NCBI GenBank assembly: GCA_011526395.1
Contig: WTHW01000206.1
Span: forward strand, 1-25,796
Length of the DNA stretch: 25,796 nucleotides
Direction: 5' to 3'
Source of the DNA: Alphaproteobacteria bacterium
Lineage (GTDB): Bacteria; Pseudomonadota; Alphaproteobacteria; Puniceispirillales; Puniceispirillaceae
Shown here: piece after piece, positions 7,988 to 14,691 of the stretch
Position numbering within the stretch: the stretch's first letter is position 1
Layout: every line of letters begins with the position of its first letter
Program-made: the position numbers and the translations under genes
The notes under the pieces: generated by a model
Told to the model about the DNA's origin: nothing
Databases searched by the model: none
The model's input: only the letters and a program-made list of their open reading frames with translations

Positions 7988-8016
7988 GAACCACTCGAAT
8001 GAAGAGATGAGATATT

Positions 8017-8583
8017 ATGACACAATTACTCATGCCAAAGGCCACTGCTGTATGGTTGATTGACAATACAGCCCTGACATTTGAACAAATTGGCAATTTT
8101 TGCCAGCTACACCCTCTTGAAGTGCAAGCGATTGCTGATGGTGAGGTAGGCGCAGGCATTCAAGGTTACGACCCAGTGCAAAACCGCCAATTGACAGCTG
8201 AAGAAATTGCACGTTGTGAAGCAGATACATCAGCGTCTTTGACCATGTCTGAATCAAACTTGCCACAGCCGACAATGCGCACCAAAGGCCCACGTTATGT
8301 GCCTGTTGCAAGACGCGGTGATAAGCCAGATGGCATTGCATGGCTTGTGAAGCATCACCCAGAATTATCAGATGCGCAAATTGGCAAATTGATTGGCACT
8401 ACCAAAGAGACAATCAAGAAAATCAGAGAGCGCACACATTGGAACATCCAAAACATCCAAGCAAAGCACCCTGCCATGCTAGGTCTATGTTCTCAGATTG
8501 ATCTGAATTCTGCGATTGAAAAAGCAGGCGGACAGCCAGCCAATACAGAAGGTCAGGTGCAAAATATTTCTGAATTGCCATAA
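8017..8583 (+). CDS. trcR: DUF1013 family cell cycle transcriptional regulator TrcR
   Basis: Protein of 188 residues with the full DUF1013 pattern, a family nearly confined to alphaproteobacteria and named TrcR, a cell-cycle transcriptional regulator associated with RNA polymerase. The N-terminal half (MPKATAVWLIDNTALTFEQI, then HPLEVQAIADGE) is a helix-turn-helix-like region. A second such region lies at about residues 115-140 (ELSDAQIGKLIGTTKETIKKI). The linker RTKGPRYVPVARRGDKPDG and the GIAWLVKHHP segment are strongly family-like. An AGAGATGAG ribosome-site stretch precedes the ATG. A strong bidirectional terminator follows within 20 bases. A palindrome 30 bases upstream may regulate it. 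Confidence 0.9.
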   Translation: MTQLLMPKATAVWLIDNTALTFEQIGNFCQLHPLEVQAIADGEVGAGIQGYDPVQNRQLTAEEIARCEADTSASLTMSESNLPQPTMRTKGPRYVPVARRGDKPDGIAWLVKHHPELSDAQIGKLIGTTKETIKKIRERTHWNIQNIQAKHPAMLGLCSQIDLNSAIEKAGGQPANTEGQVQNISELP

Positions 8584-8599
8584 GGCAGATATCATAGTC

Positions 8600-8632
8600 A
8601 AAAAAAGCCTCTGTGTATCAGAGGCTTTTTTT
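8600..8632. terminator. Bidirectional rho-independent terminator
   Basis: GCCTCTG (8607-8613) and CAGAGGC (8619-8625) form a perfect 7-bp stem with a 5-base loop. It is flanked by seven As (8600-8606) and seven Ts (8626-8632). The T-tract ends trcR transcripts, and the A-tract reads as a T-tract for prpE coming from the minus strand. Confidence 0.95.
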
Positions 8633-8637
8633 ATGTC

Positions 8638-10536
8638 TTATGATTTTGGATATCCTATATGCGATAGCGCATCTTGAATTTCATCCAAGATAACAGGATC
8701 ATCAATCGTTGCTGGCATGGCATATTCCTCGCCATTTGCGATTTTTTGAATTGTACCACGTAGAATTTTACCTGACCGCGTTTTTGGCAAACGTGCCACG
8801 ATGACTGCAAGCTTGAAGGCCGCAACTGGTCCAATACGGCTTCGCACAGAGGCAACCAATTCTGAGATAATGTCATCTCCTGCGCGCGAAACACCTGACT
8901 TCAAAACAACAAAGCCCATAGGCACTTGGCCTTTCAGCTCGTCATTCACACCAAGAACAGCACATTCTGCCACATCAGCATGTTCTGCTAGCACCTCTTC
9001 CATGCCGCCTGTTGATAAACGATGGCCTGCAACATTAATGATGTCATCTGTTCTGGACATCACATACACATAGCCATCTTCATCAATGTAACCAGCATCA
9101 CCTGTTTTATAGTAACCGGGGAAATCTGCCATATAGGCCTCTATGAATCTGGCATCATTTTGCCAAAGACCTGAAAGGCTGCCAGGTGGTAATGGTAATT
9201 TTACGACAATGGCGCCAATCTCACCGGATGGCAATTCTTTGCCACCTTCATCCAAAATCTGAACATCACAAGTTGGGATCGGCAAGGCTGGTGAACCTGC
9301 TTTGACAGGCACAGGGTCTATGCCCATGCAATTGGCCGCGATGGACCATCCTGTTTCTGTCTGCCACCAGTGATCAATCGTTGGCACGCCCAGTTTTTCC
9401 TCGCACCAGCGAAGGGTGTCAGGATCACAACGCTCACCAGCAAGGAACTGATATTTGAAGTGGCTCATATCATAGTCAGCGATTAAAGTCCCTTGTGGGT
9501 CTTCTTTTTTAACAGCTCTGATGGCTGTCGGCGCTGTGAACATTGCTTTGACTTTATACTCGCTGATAACCCGCCAAAATGCGCCCGCATCTGGTGTGCC
9601 AACAGGCTTGCCTTCATAAATGACTGTTGTACATCCTTCAAATAAAGGTGCGTAGGTTATGTAGCTATGACCCACAACCCAACCAACATCTGATGCTGCC
9701 CAATAGACATCGCCAGCTTCGCAATCATAGATATGTTTCATAGACCATTTTAGGGCAACGATATGCGCGCCTGTGGGTCTGACCACCCCTTTTGGCATAC
9801 CTGTTGTGCCAGAGGTGTACAAAATATAAGCAGGGTCTTCTGAGTTAACTGGCACACAATCAACAGCATTGGCAGATGCCATTTCATCATGCCAATCAAA
9901 ATCGCGCCCCTCTATCATCTCAGCTTTGAGCTGTTCTCTTTGCTCCAGAATAACAGCTTGGGGTTTATGAGCTGACATCTCAATCGCTTCATCAAGAAGC
10001 GGCTTATAGGCAACAATACGAGATGGCTCAATGCCACAAGATGCTGTCAGGATAAGCTTTGGTGCGGCATCATCAATACGCTTTGCAAGCTCTGCTGCTG
10101 CAAATCCGCCAAATACCACTGAATGAATGGCACCGATGCGCGCGCAAGCCAACATTGAAATTACAGCAGAAGGGGTCATTGGCTTATAGATGATGACACG
10201 ATCACCATAACCAACACCATGATGAGCTAGCATACCCGCACAACGAGACACCTCATCTAGCAATTCATTATAAGTGATAATCCGTTTGGTATCTGTGACA
10301 GGGCTATCATATATAATCGCCGCTTGCTCGCCTTTGCCTTCAGCAACATGCCTGTCGACAGCATTATAACAGCCATTGATCTTGCCACCTGTAAACCAAT
10401 GGTAAAAAGGCGGGTTGCTGTCTTCTAATATTGTTTTGGGAGGCTCAATCCACACAACATCTTTTGCGGCCTGCGCCCAAAATGCTTGTGGGTTGTCTTT
10501 GGCCTCACTCAATATTTTACTCATTGCCTGTCCCAT
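8638..10536 (-). CDS. prpE: Propionyl-CoA synthetase (propionate-CoA ligase)
   Basis: Cytosolic AMP-forming acyl-CoA synthetase of 632 residues that activates propionate (or related short acids) with ATP and CoA, feeding the methylcitrate or methylmalonyl pathway. The N-terminus has the PrpE-like FTGGKINGCYNAVDRHV (about 48-64) rather than the Acs pattern. Core motifs are TSGTTGMPKG (241-250), ASDVGWVVGHSY and WWQTETGW. The hinge/A8 region reads RTDDIINVAGHR and the catalytic lysine is Lys590 in KTRSGKILRG. The ending TIDDPVILDEIQDAL is also PrpE-like. The start at 10536 has AGAGG 5 bases upstream; Met5 (10524) is an alternative. No prpBCD genes are present in the window. Acetyl-CoA synthetase is the alternative, less likely, call. 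Confidence 0.9.
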   Translation of the reverse strand: MGQAMSKILSEAKDNPQAFWAQAAKDVVWIEPPKTILEDSNPPFYHWFTGGKINGCYNAVDRHVAEGKGEQAAIIYDSPVTDTKRIITYNELLDEVSRCAGMLAHHGVGYGDRVIIYKPMTPSAVISMLACARIGAIHSVVFGGFAAAELAKRIDDAAPKLILTASCGIEPSRIVAYKPLLDEAIEMSAHKPQAVILEQREQLKAEMIEGRDFDWHDEMASANAVDCVPVNSEDPAYILYTSGTTGMPKGVVRPTGAHIVALKWSMKHIYDCEAGDVYWAASDVGWVVGHSYITYAPLFEGCTTVIYEGKPVGTPDAGAFWRVISEYKVKAMFTAPTAIRAVKKEDPQGTLIADYDMSHFKYQFLAGERCDPDTLRWCEEKLGVPTIDHWWQTETGWSIAANCMGIDPVPVKAGSPALPIPTCDVQILDEGGKELPSGEIGAIVVKLPLPPGSLSGLWQNDARFIEAYMADFPGYYKTGDAGYIDEDGYVYVMSRTDDIINVAGHRLSTGGMEEVLAEHADVAECAVLGVNDELKGQVPMGFVVLKSGVSRAGDDIISELVASVRSRIGPVAAFKLAVIVARLPKTRSGKILRGTIQKIANGEEYAMPATIDDPVILDEIQDALSHIGYPKS

Positions 10537-10693
10537 AGATACCTCTAGTCATGACTGTAAAATTCACGAATATCTTGCAATGGTGCGATTGGATTTGTCT
10601 AGGCATAATTTGAGATAAGCACCGGCTAGAATATTGGCTGTAAATAGGATACAGTAACACCATCGCAACCGAGGCAATTTTCAAGGGTTCAGC

Positions 10694-10903
10694 ATGACTG
10701 AAGTTGCAAATCAAGATATCATTCAAGTGCGTTTGGATAATTTAATATCTGAACATCGCGATCTTGATGATATCATTGACAGATTAACGCAAGATACACC
10801 TATAAATCAGCTTCAATTACAACGGTTGAAAAAGCGCAAACTTATGCTTAAAGATGAAATCATAAAATTAAGAGCGCATATTTTGCCTGACATTATTGCC
10901 TAA
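10694..10903 (+). CDS. DUF465 (YdcH-like) family protein
   Basis: Small helical protein of 69 residues of the DUF465 family, with no established function. The family pattern is clear: HRDLDDIIDRLT (about 20-31), then LQLQRLKKRKLMLKDEI (40-56), a helical hairpin with heptad-like leucines. A Shine-Dalgarno AAGGG lies about 7 bases before the ATG. It precedes purE, an arrangement I recall as common in alphaproteobacteria, and the 40-base gap suggests a shared transcript. Confidence 0.88.
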   Translation: MTEVANQDIIQVRLDNLISEHRDLDDIIDRLTQDTPINQLQLQRLKKRKLMLKDEIIKLRAHILPDIIA

Positions 10904-10943
10904 CACTAGTTTTTGCGTGATCCGCAATAGAAATGACTTTGCT

Positions 10944-11438
10944 ATGACCTCACATTCCGCAAGTGCCAAAATTACAATTTGTATGGGAAGCCAATCTGAT
11001 TGGGATACGATGCAACATGCCAAAGATATTTTAGACCAACTTGGCATATCATGTGATGCCCGTATCATTTCTGCTCATCGCACGCCAGACAGACTATCTG
11101 AATTTGCCAAATCAGCGCATTCACAAGGGGTTGAGGTCATCATCGCAGGCGCCGGCGGCGCAGCGCATTTGCCAGGCATGATCGCCTCTCATACACATCT
11201 GCCTGTCTTGGGTGTGCCTGTTGAATCAAAATCATTAAAGGGGATGGATTCTTTATTATCCATCGTTCAGATGCCTGCAGGTGTGCCAGTTGGCACGCTG
11301 GCAATCGGTGTGGCTGGCGCCAAGAACGCAGCTCTTTTTGCTGCTCAAATCTTAAGCCTATCAGATGAGGCCATTCGCCAAAAGCTGATTGAGTGGCGTG
11401 CCTCGCAGACAGATAATGTGGCTGAAATACCATCTTAA
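10944..11438 (+). CDS. purE: N5-carboxyaminoimidazole ribonucleotide mutase
   Basis: Class I PurE of 164 residues, which converts N5-CAIR made by PurK into CAIR in de novo purine synthesis. It has MGSQSDW at 14-20 and SAHRTPDRL at 43-51 with the catalytic His45. GAGGAAHLPGMIASHT (69-84) forms the ligand loop, followed by PVLGVPVESKSLKGMDSLLSIVQMP. An upstream in-frame non-ATG start at 10896 would overlap the DUF465 gene and add 16 unconserved residues. ATG 10944, directly before the conserved core, was chosen although its Shine-Dalgarno is weak. purK follows after 39 bases. Confidence 0.94.
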   Translation: MTSHSASAKITICMGSQSDWDTMQHAKDILDQLGISCDARIISAHRTPDRLSEFAKSAHSQGVEVIIAGAGGAAHLPGMIASHTHLPVLGVPVESKSLKGMDSLLSIVQMPAGVPVGTLAIGVAGAKNAALFAAQILSLSDEAIRQKLIEWRASQTDNVAEIPS

Positions 11439-11477
11439 CCTAAAACCCATAACAAAGCGCGACAGGAACCCAGCATT

Positions 11478-12566
11478 ATGATCCCGACGATAGGCATTCT
11501 TGGCTCTGGACAACTTGGCAGAATGATTGCGATAGCTGCTGCCAATCTTGGCATGCGCGCGCATATCTTTGCGCCTGATGCTGATAACTCGCCAGCAGGT
11601 GTTGTGGCTGCCTTTTGCACAACAGCATCATATGATGATGAAGCAGCCTTGACCGCATTTGCGAAATCCATTGACGGTGTTACATCTGAGTTTGAAAATG
11701 TCCCATCGGCAAGCTTAGCCATATTGGCGAAACATCTGCCTATCGTCAGCCCATCCATTAAGGCACTTGATACAGCACAAGACCGCCTTAGCGAGAAGAC
11801 GATGGCACAATCTCTTGGGATTGCGACGCCGCGTTTTTGGCAAATTGATACAGAACAGGACCTTCAAACAGCCTTAGCTGAGCTAGATGGTAAAGGTGTG
11901 TTGAAGACACGCCGTGATGGGTATGATGGCAAAGGCCAATTACGTGTCTCATCAAGTGATGATATCCATGATATTTGGGCTCAAATGGGGGGCAAGGCTC
12001 TTATTTTAGAGGCCTTTATTTCATTTGAGACTGAAGCTAGCTTTTTGATTGCCCGCGATAAATCAGGCGTTGTGACACATTTCCCTGCCGCTGAAAACCA
12101 CCATAAGGATGGCATATTAGCGCACTCGACCGCACCAGCACCTCTCGCAGATGAGATTATTGCAGATGGACAAAAAGCTGTGGAAGCGATTGCAAATCAT
12201 CTAGATCTTTTTGGCATTCTTGCCATGGAGAGCTTTGTGACGAGCAAGGGTGAAATCATTTTTAATGAAATCGCACCGCGCCCGCATAATTCGTTTCATT
12301 GGACGATTGAAGGGGCTAATTGCTCTCAGTTCGAGCAGTTGGCACGTATTGTTGGCGGCCTGCCAATGCGCCACGTCAGTATGAGCCACGCATGGCGCAT
12401 GGAAAACTTGCTAGGACAGCATGCTGAGCAAATCGCTGGCCTGCAGTCAATGGATGAGGTTTCCACACATTTGTATGGCAAGACAGGTTATAAAACAGGC
12501 CGCAAAATTGGCCATATTACCTATCCTTTGCGTGATAGTGACGATAAGTCATATAAAGTCGACTGA
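11478..12566 (+). CDS. purK: N5-carboxyaminoimidazole ribonucleotide synthase
   Basis: ATP-grasp enzyme of 362 residues that carboxylates AIR with bicarbonate and ATP to give N5-CAIR for PurE. The N-terminal domain starts with IGILGSGQLGRMIAIAA (nucleotide-fold glycine loop). The central ATP-grasp domain shows KTRRDGYDGKGQ and EAFISFETEASFLIAR. The Mg/ATP end of the site is FNEIAPRPHNS. The usual Gly after HNS is Phe here (HNSFHWT instead of HNSGHWT), an unusual change. An AGGAA site lies about 10 bases before the ATG. The last 46 bases overlap the 3' end of metA on the opposite strand. Confidence 0.94.
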   Translation: MIPTIGILGSGQLGRMIAIAAANLGMRAHIFAPDADNSPAGVVAAFCTTASYDDEAALTAFAKSIDGVTSEFENVPSASLAILAKHLPIVSPSIKALDTAQDRLSEKTMAQSLGIATPRFWQIDTEQDLQTALAELDGKGVLKTRRDGYDGKGQLRVSSSDDIHDIWAQMGGKALILEAFISFETEASFLIARDKSGVVTHFPAAENHHKDGILAHSTAPAPLADEIIADGQKAVEAIANHLDLFGILAMESFVTSKGEIIFNEIAPRPHNSFHWTIEGANCSQFEQLARIVGGLPMRHVSMSHAWRMENLLGQHAEQIAGLQSMDEVSTHLYGKTGYKTGRKIGHITYPLRDSDDKSYKVD

Positions 12567-13441
12567 TAGAGATCATTCAGCCAATTTGACATTAAAAGAT
12601 AGGCAAATGGTCGCCAGTAATTGACCGGCGCCATATTTGGATTATCATCTGGATAATAATTCGCTGGCAGTTTTGTATCCAAACCTTCTTTGGCATCTCT
12701 TTCATATTCAGCGGCGAGCGTTTGTGCATCATATTCAAGATGATTTAATACAAATAAATCTTGGGTTGTCTCGCAACGCACCATGCCAACACCAACTTCA
12801 TCAGATTCAGCCAACACCCGCAAACCAGCGGCATCGATATCTGACTTCATATTCATTGTGTAACGAGACACAGGCATCGGAAACTCTTGGGTGAAGCCGT
12901 GAAGCAATCTGCCAGCATCTGGCGCAAGATTATGGCGGAACACACCAAATAATTTATCATCCATCGTAAATTTAGGCACATCATAAGCAAGCTTCATCAA
13001 GGCTTGCGCACCCCAACAAATGCCAAGCCGCCTAAAGCAATGTGATTTGGACCATTCGTAAATCTCTTTTAATTCATCCCAATAAGCAACTTGGTCAAAA
13101 TCAAGTGTTTCCACAGGCGCGCCTGTGACGATAAGAGCATCAAAATAATCATCACGCACATCATCAAGCCTGCGGTAAAAACGTCTTAAATAAGCTGGCT
13201 CTGTATTGGTTGGCTGATAGCTATCTGTGGTCATTAAGATAAGTTCAACCTGCAAAGGTGAGCTGCCAAAAAGACGCGCAAATTGGATTTCTGTGTCCTT
13301 TTTCTTGGGCATCAGATTAAGCATCAGCAAACGCAATGGTCTGATATCTTGCTTAGCGGCGAGCATATCAGGAATGATATCAACACCCTCTTGATGCAAT
13401 TGATCCAAAGCAGGTAAATTATCTGGAACTTTAATCGGCAT
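12521..13441 (-). CDS. metA: MetA-family homoserine O-acyltransferase, predicted acetyl-CoA user
   Basis: Protein of 306 residues of the MetA (HTS) family, which acylates homoserine in the first committed step of methionine synthesis. The acyl-enzyme nucleophile is Cys142 (GICWGAQALM), and His234 with Glu236 (NHLEYDAQT) complete the catalytic set. Residue 111 in TGAPVE is Glu. In characterised MetA proteins Glu at this position goes with acetyl-CoA use, whereas Gly (as in E. coli) goes with succinyl-CoA, so homoserine O-acetyltransferase is the better prediction. Family names in databases may still say succinyltransferase. The gene lies 75 bases downstream of COQ9 on the same strand; its 3' end overlaps purK. 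No SAM-II riboswitch consensus was found upstream. Confidence 0.92.
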   Translation of the reverse strand: MPIKVPDNLPALDQLHQEGVDIIPDMLAAKQDIRPLRLLMLNLMPKKKDTEIQFARLFGSSPLQVELILMTTDSYQPTNTEPAYLRRFYRRLDDVRDDYFDALIVTGAPVETLDFDQVAYWDELKEIYEWSKSHCFRRLGICWGAQALMKLAYDVPKFTMDDKLFGVFRHNLAPDAGRLLHGFTQEFPMPVSRYTMNMKSDIDAAGLRVLAESDEVGVGMVRCETTQDLFVLNHLEYDAQTLAAEYERDAKEGLDTKLPANYYPDDNPNMAPVNYWRPFAYLLMSNWLNDLYQSTLYDLSSLSRKG

Positions 13442-13475
13442 GACTGATGACCTGTAATCTTGTTAGTGGCAGACA

Positions 13476-13507
13476 ATACCAAACTTCATATCAATGATAA
13501 AGTGGTA
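13476..13507 (-). promoter_or_regulatory. Imperfect hairpin between COQ9 and metA
   Basis: ATACCA (13476-13481) pairs with TGGTAT (13502-13507). Inside, CTT/AAG and TATC/GATA segments can pair around a 3-base loop, with small internal bulges. It lies just after the COQ9 stop and before the metA start in their shared direction. No T-run follows, so it is not a standard terminator; an mRNA-stability or attenuation element is possible. Confidence 0.3.
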
Positions 13508-13516
13508 TGGTTGCCC

Positions 13517-14167
13517 TTAACGAGGCCGGCTTTTTGACATGGCCGCCTCAAAGATTTGCGAGGCGATTGCACCTGTTTTTGCCATAACAGCTTTTGCTGG
13601 CGCTGTTATCTTTGGTATCGCCGCTACCTCTTTAAGACGCCTGTCTAGGAAGGCTTCTGTTTTTGATAAATCACCGCTGTCATCTGCCAGAAAGGCCAAT
13701 AAGGTCGCGCTGTAAACAGCTGCCAAAGTAGCACGTTTTGAATAAAATGAAGCATCAGTTGAGATATCACCAGCCGTACGCCACATGCTGTCGACTGTTT
13801 TATATAGTAATTTTGATGCCAGCGCTGCGTGGCTTGGTTGCGCAAGATAGGCCACTGTCTTTGAGACAGCCTCTTTATGTGGCATTGCCATTTCAAGACG
13901 GCATAAAATAAGCGCTCTGATTTTTAAATGCATTTTTTCAGGCTTGTCTGAGAGCGCGTCAAAAGCAGAAACCATATCCTCATCAGCCATCTTGGCATAT
14001 GTCTCAATCGCATCTGTTACACCACGCGGTAGAAGTCGCGCTAATTCATCTTCGCTGGCACCACAATCAGATGCGCCCATAGAGATGCTAGATGCACTCC
14101 ACCCATCAAAAGGCACATGAGACAATGTTGCGGTTACGATTTCTTCTGCTGTGATTTGTGATGACAT
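13517..14167 (-). CDS. COQ9 family ubiquinone biosynthesis protein
   Basis: Protein of 216 residues with the COQ9 pattern, including the C-terminal domain with a Trp-rich helix segment (TVDSMWRTAGD, then TDASFYSKRATLAAVYSATLLAFLAD). COQ9 is a TetR-fold lipid-binding protein that in eukaryotes presents ubiquinone intermediates to COQ7; the bacterial role is presumed similar. The N-terminal SSQITAEEIVTATLSHVPFDGWS segment begins the TetR-like region. An in-frame ATG at 14194 would add 9 residues, but ATG 14167 has a strong GAGGTGG site just upstream and is preferred. The gene is divergent from rpsU and upstream of metA. Confidence 0.88.
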   Translation of the reverse strand: MSSQITAEEIVTATLSHVPFDGWSASSISMGASDCGASEDELARLLPRGVTDAIETYAKMADEDMVSAFDALSDKPEKMHLKIRALILCRLEMAMPHKEAVSKTVAYLAQPSHAALASKLLYKTVDSMWRTAGDISTDASFYSKRATLAAVYSATLLAFLADDSGDLSKTEAFLDRRLKEVAAIPKITAPAKAVMAKTGAIASQIFEAAMSKSRPR

Positions 14168-14259
14168 GTCCACCTCGGTTAAGCTTATGACCACCTGACT
14201 AATATAGGGGCTATTTGATGATGTTCCAATAGGCTGTCATGCTGTTTGTTCGTTTGCAC

Positions 14260-14289
14260 TTTACAATCAGCAAGTCATAATGCTATAAG
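14260..14289 (+). promoter_or_regulatory. Sigma70-like promoter for rpsU
   Basis: TTTACA (14260-14265) and TATAAG (14284-14289) each match the sigma70 consensus at five of six positions, separated by 18 bases. The expected start near 14297 leaves a leader of about 40 bases before the rpsU start. This is the best promoter seen in the window and fits a strongly expressed ribosomal gene. Confidence 0.6.
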
Positions 14290-14336
14290 CAAGCCTCAAA
14301 AATTAACTCATTCATCTAGAGAGGATGTGACAGCCC

Positions 14337-14540
14337 GTGTTCGTAGCTGTTCGTGACAACAATGTTGATCAAGCTCTGCGTGTTCTGAAAAAGAAGATGC
14401 AGCGTGAAGGTCTATTTCGCGAAATGAAGAACCGCCGCGCTTTTGAAAAGCCGTCGGAACGTCGTGCTCGTGAAATCGCCGAATCAACGCGTCGTGTGCG
14501 CAAACTTCAGCGCAAGCGTATGGAAAGAGAAGGCTTCTAG
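14337..14540 (+). CDS. rpsU: 30S ribosomal protein S21
   Basis: Basic ribosomal protein of 67 residues, part of the small subunit near the anti-Shine-Dalgarno end of 16S rRNA. The sequence follows the S21 pattern: VRDNNVDQALRVLKKKMQREG at the N-terminus, FREMKNRRAFEKPSERRARE in the middle and an Arg/Lys-rich C-terminus. The start is GTG at 14337, with GAGAGGA about 10 bases upstream; no in-frame ATG fits the conserved N-terminus. A sigma70-like promoter and a strong terminator make it a single-gene unit. Confidence 0.96.
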   Translation: MFVAVRDNNVDQALRVLKKKMQREGLFREMKNRRAFEKPSERRAREIAESTRRVRKLQRKRMEREGF

Positions 14541-14566
14541 TTAGAAGTTTTACCTTTTGAAAGTTT

Positions 14567-14601
14567 AAAGACCGCCTGACGCTAGTTTGGCGGTTTTTTT
14601 G
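14567..14601 (+). terminator. Rho-independent terminator after rpsU
   Basis: ACCGCC (14571-14576) pairs with GGCGGT (14589-14594) around a 12-base loop, followed by a run of seven Ts or more. Adenines before the stem extend the pairing with the T-tract. It lies about 30 bases after the rpsU stop and isolates rpsU from pntA. Confidence 0.92.
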
Positions 14602-14691
14602 TTTTTGAAACGGTTTTTTTATTTTTTAGCTTTGTAATCTGTAGTGACAAGAAAGATGTAAAAGTAAAGAGGACAAAAGAGAGGGAAACGC

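Noticed and set aside
10896..10943. Longer start for purE at 10896
   Set aside because: Non-ATG start inside the DUF465 gene end; the added residues are not part of the PurE family.
13442..13516. SAM-II riboswitch upstream of metA
   Set aside because: The minus-strand leader lacks the SAM-II GC-rich first stem and the conserved GAUAAA-containing segment; only an imperfect AT-rich hairpin is present.
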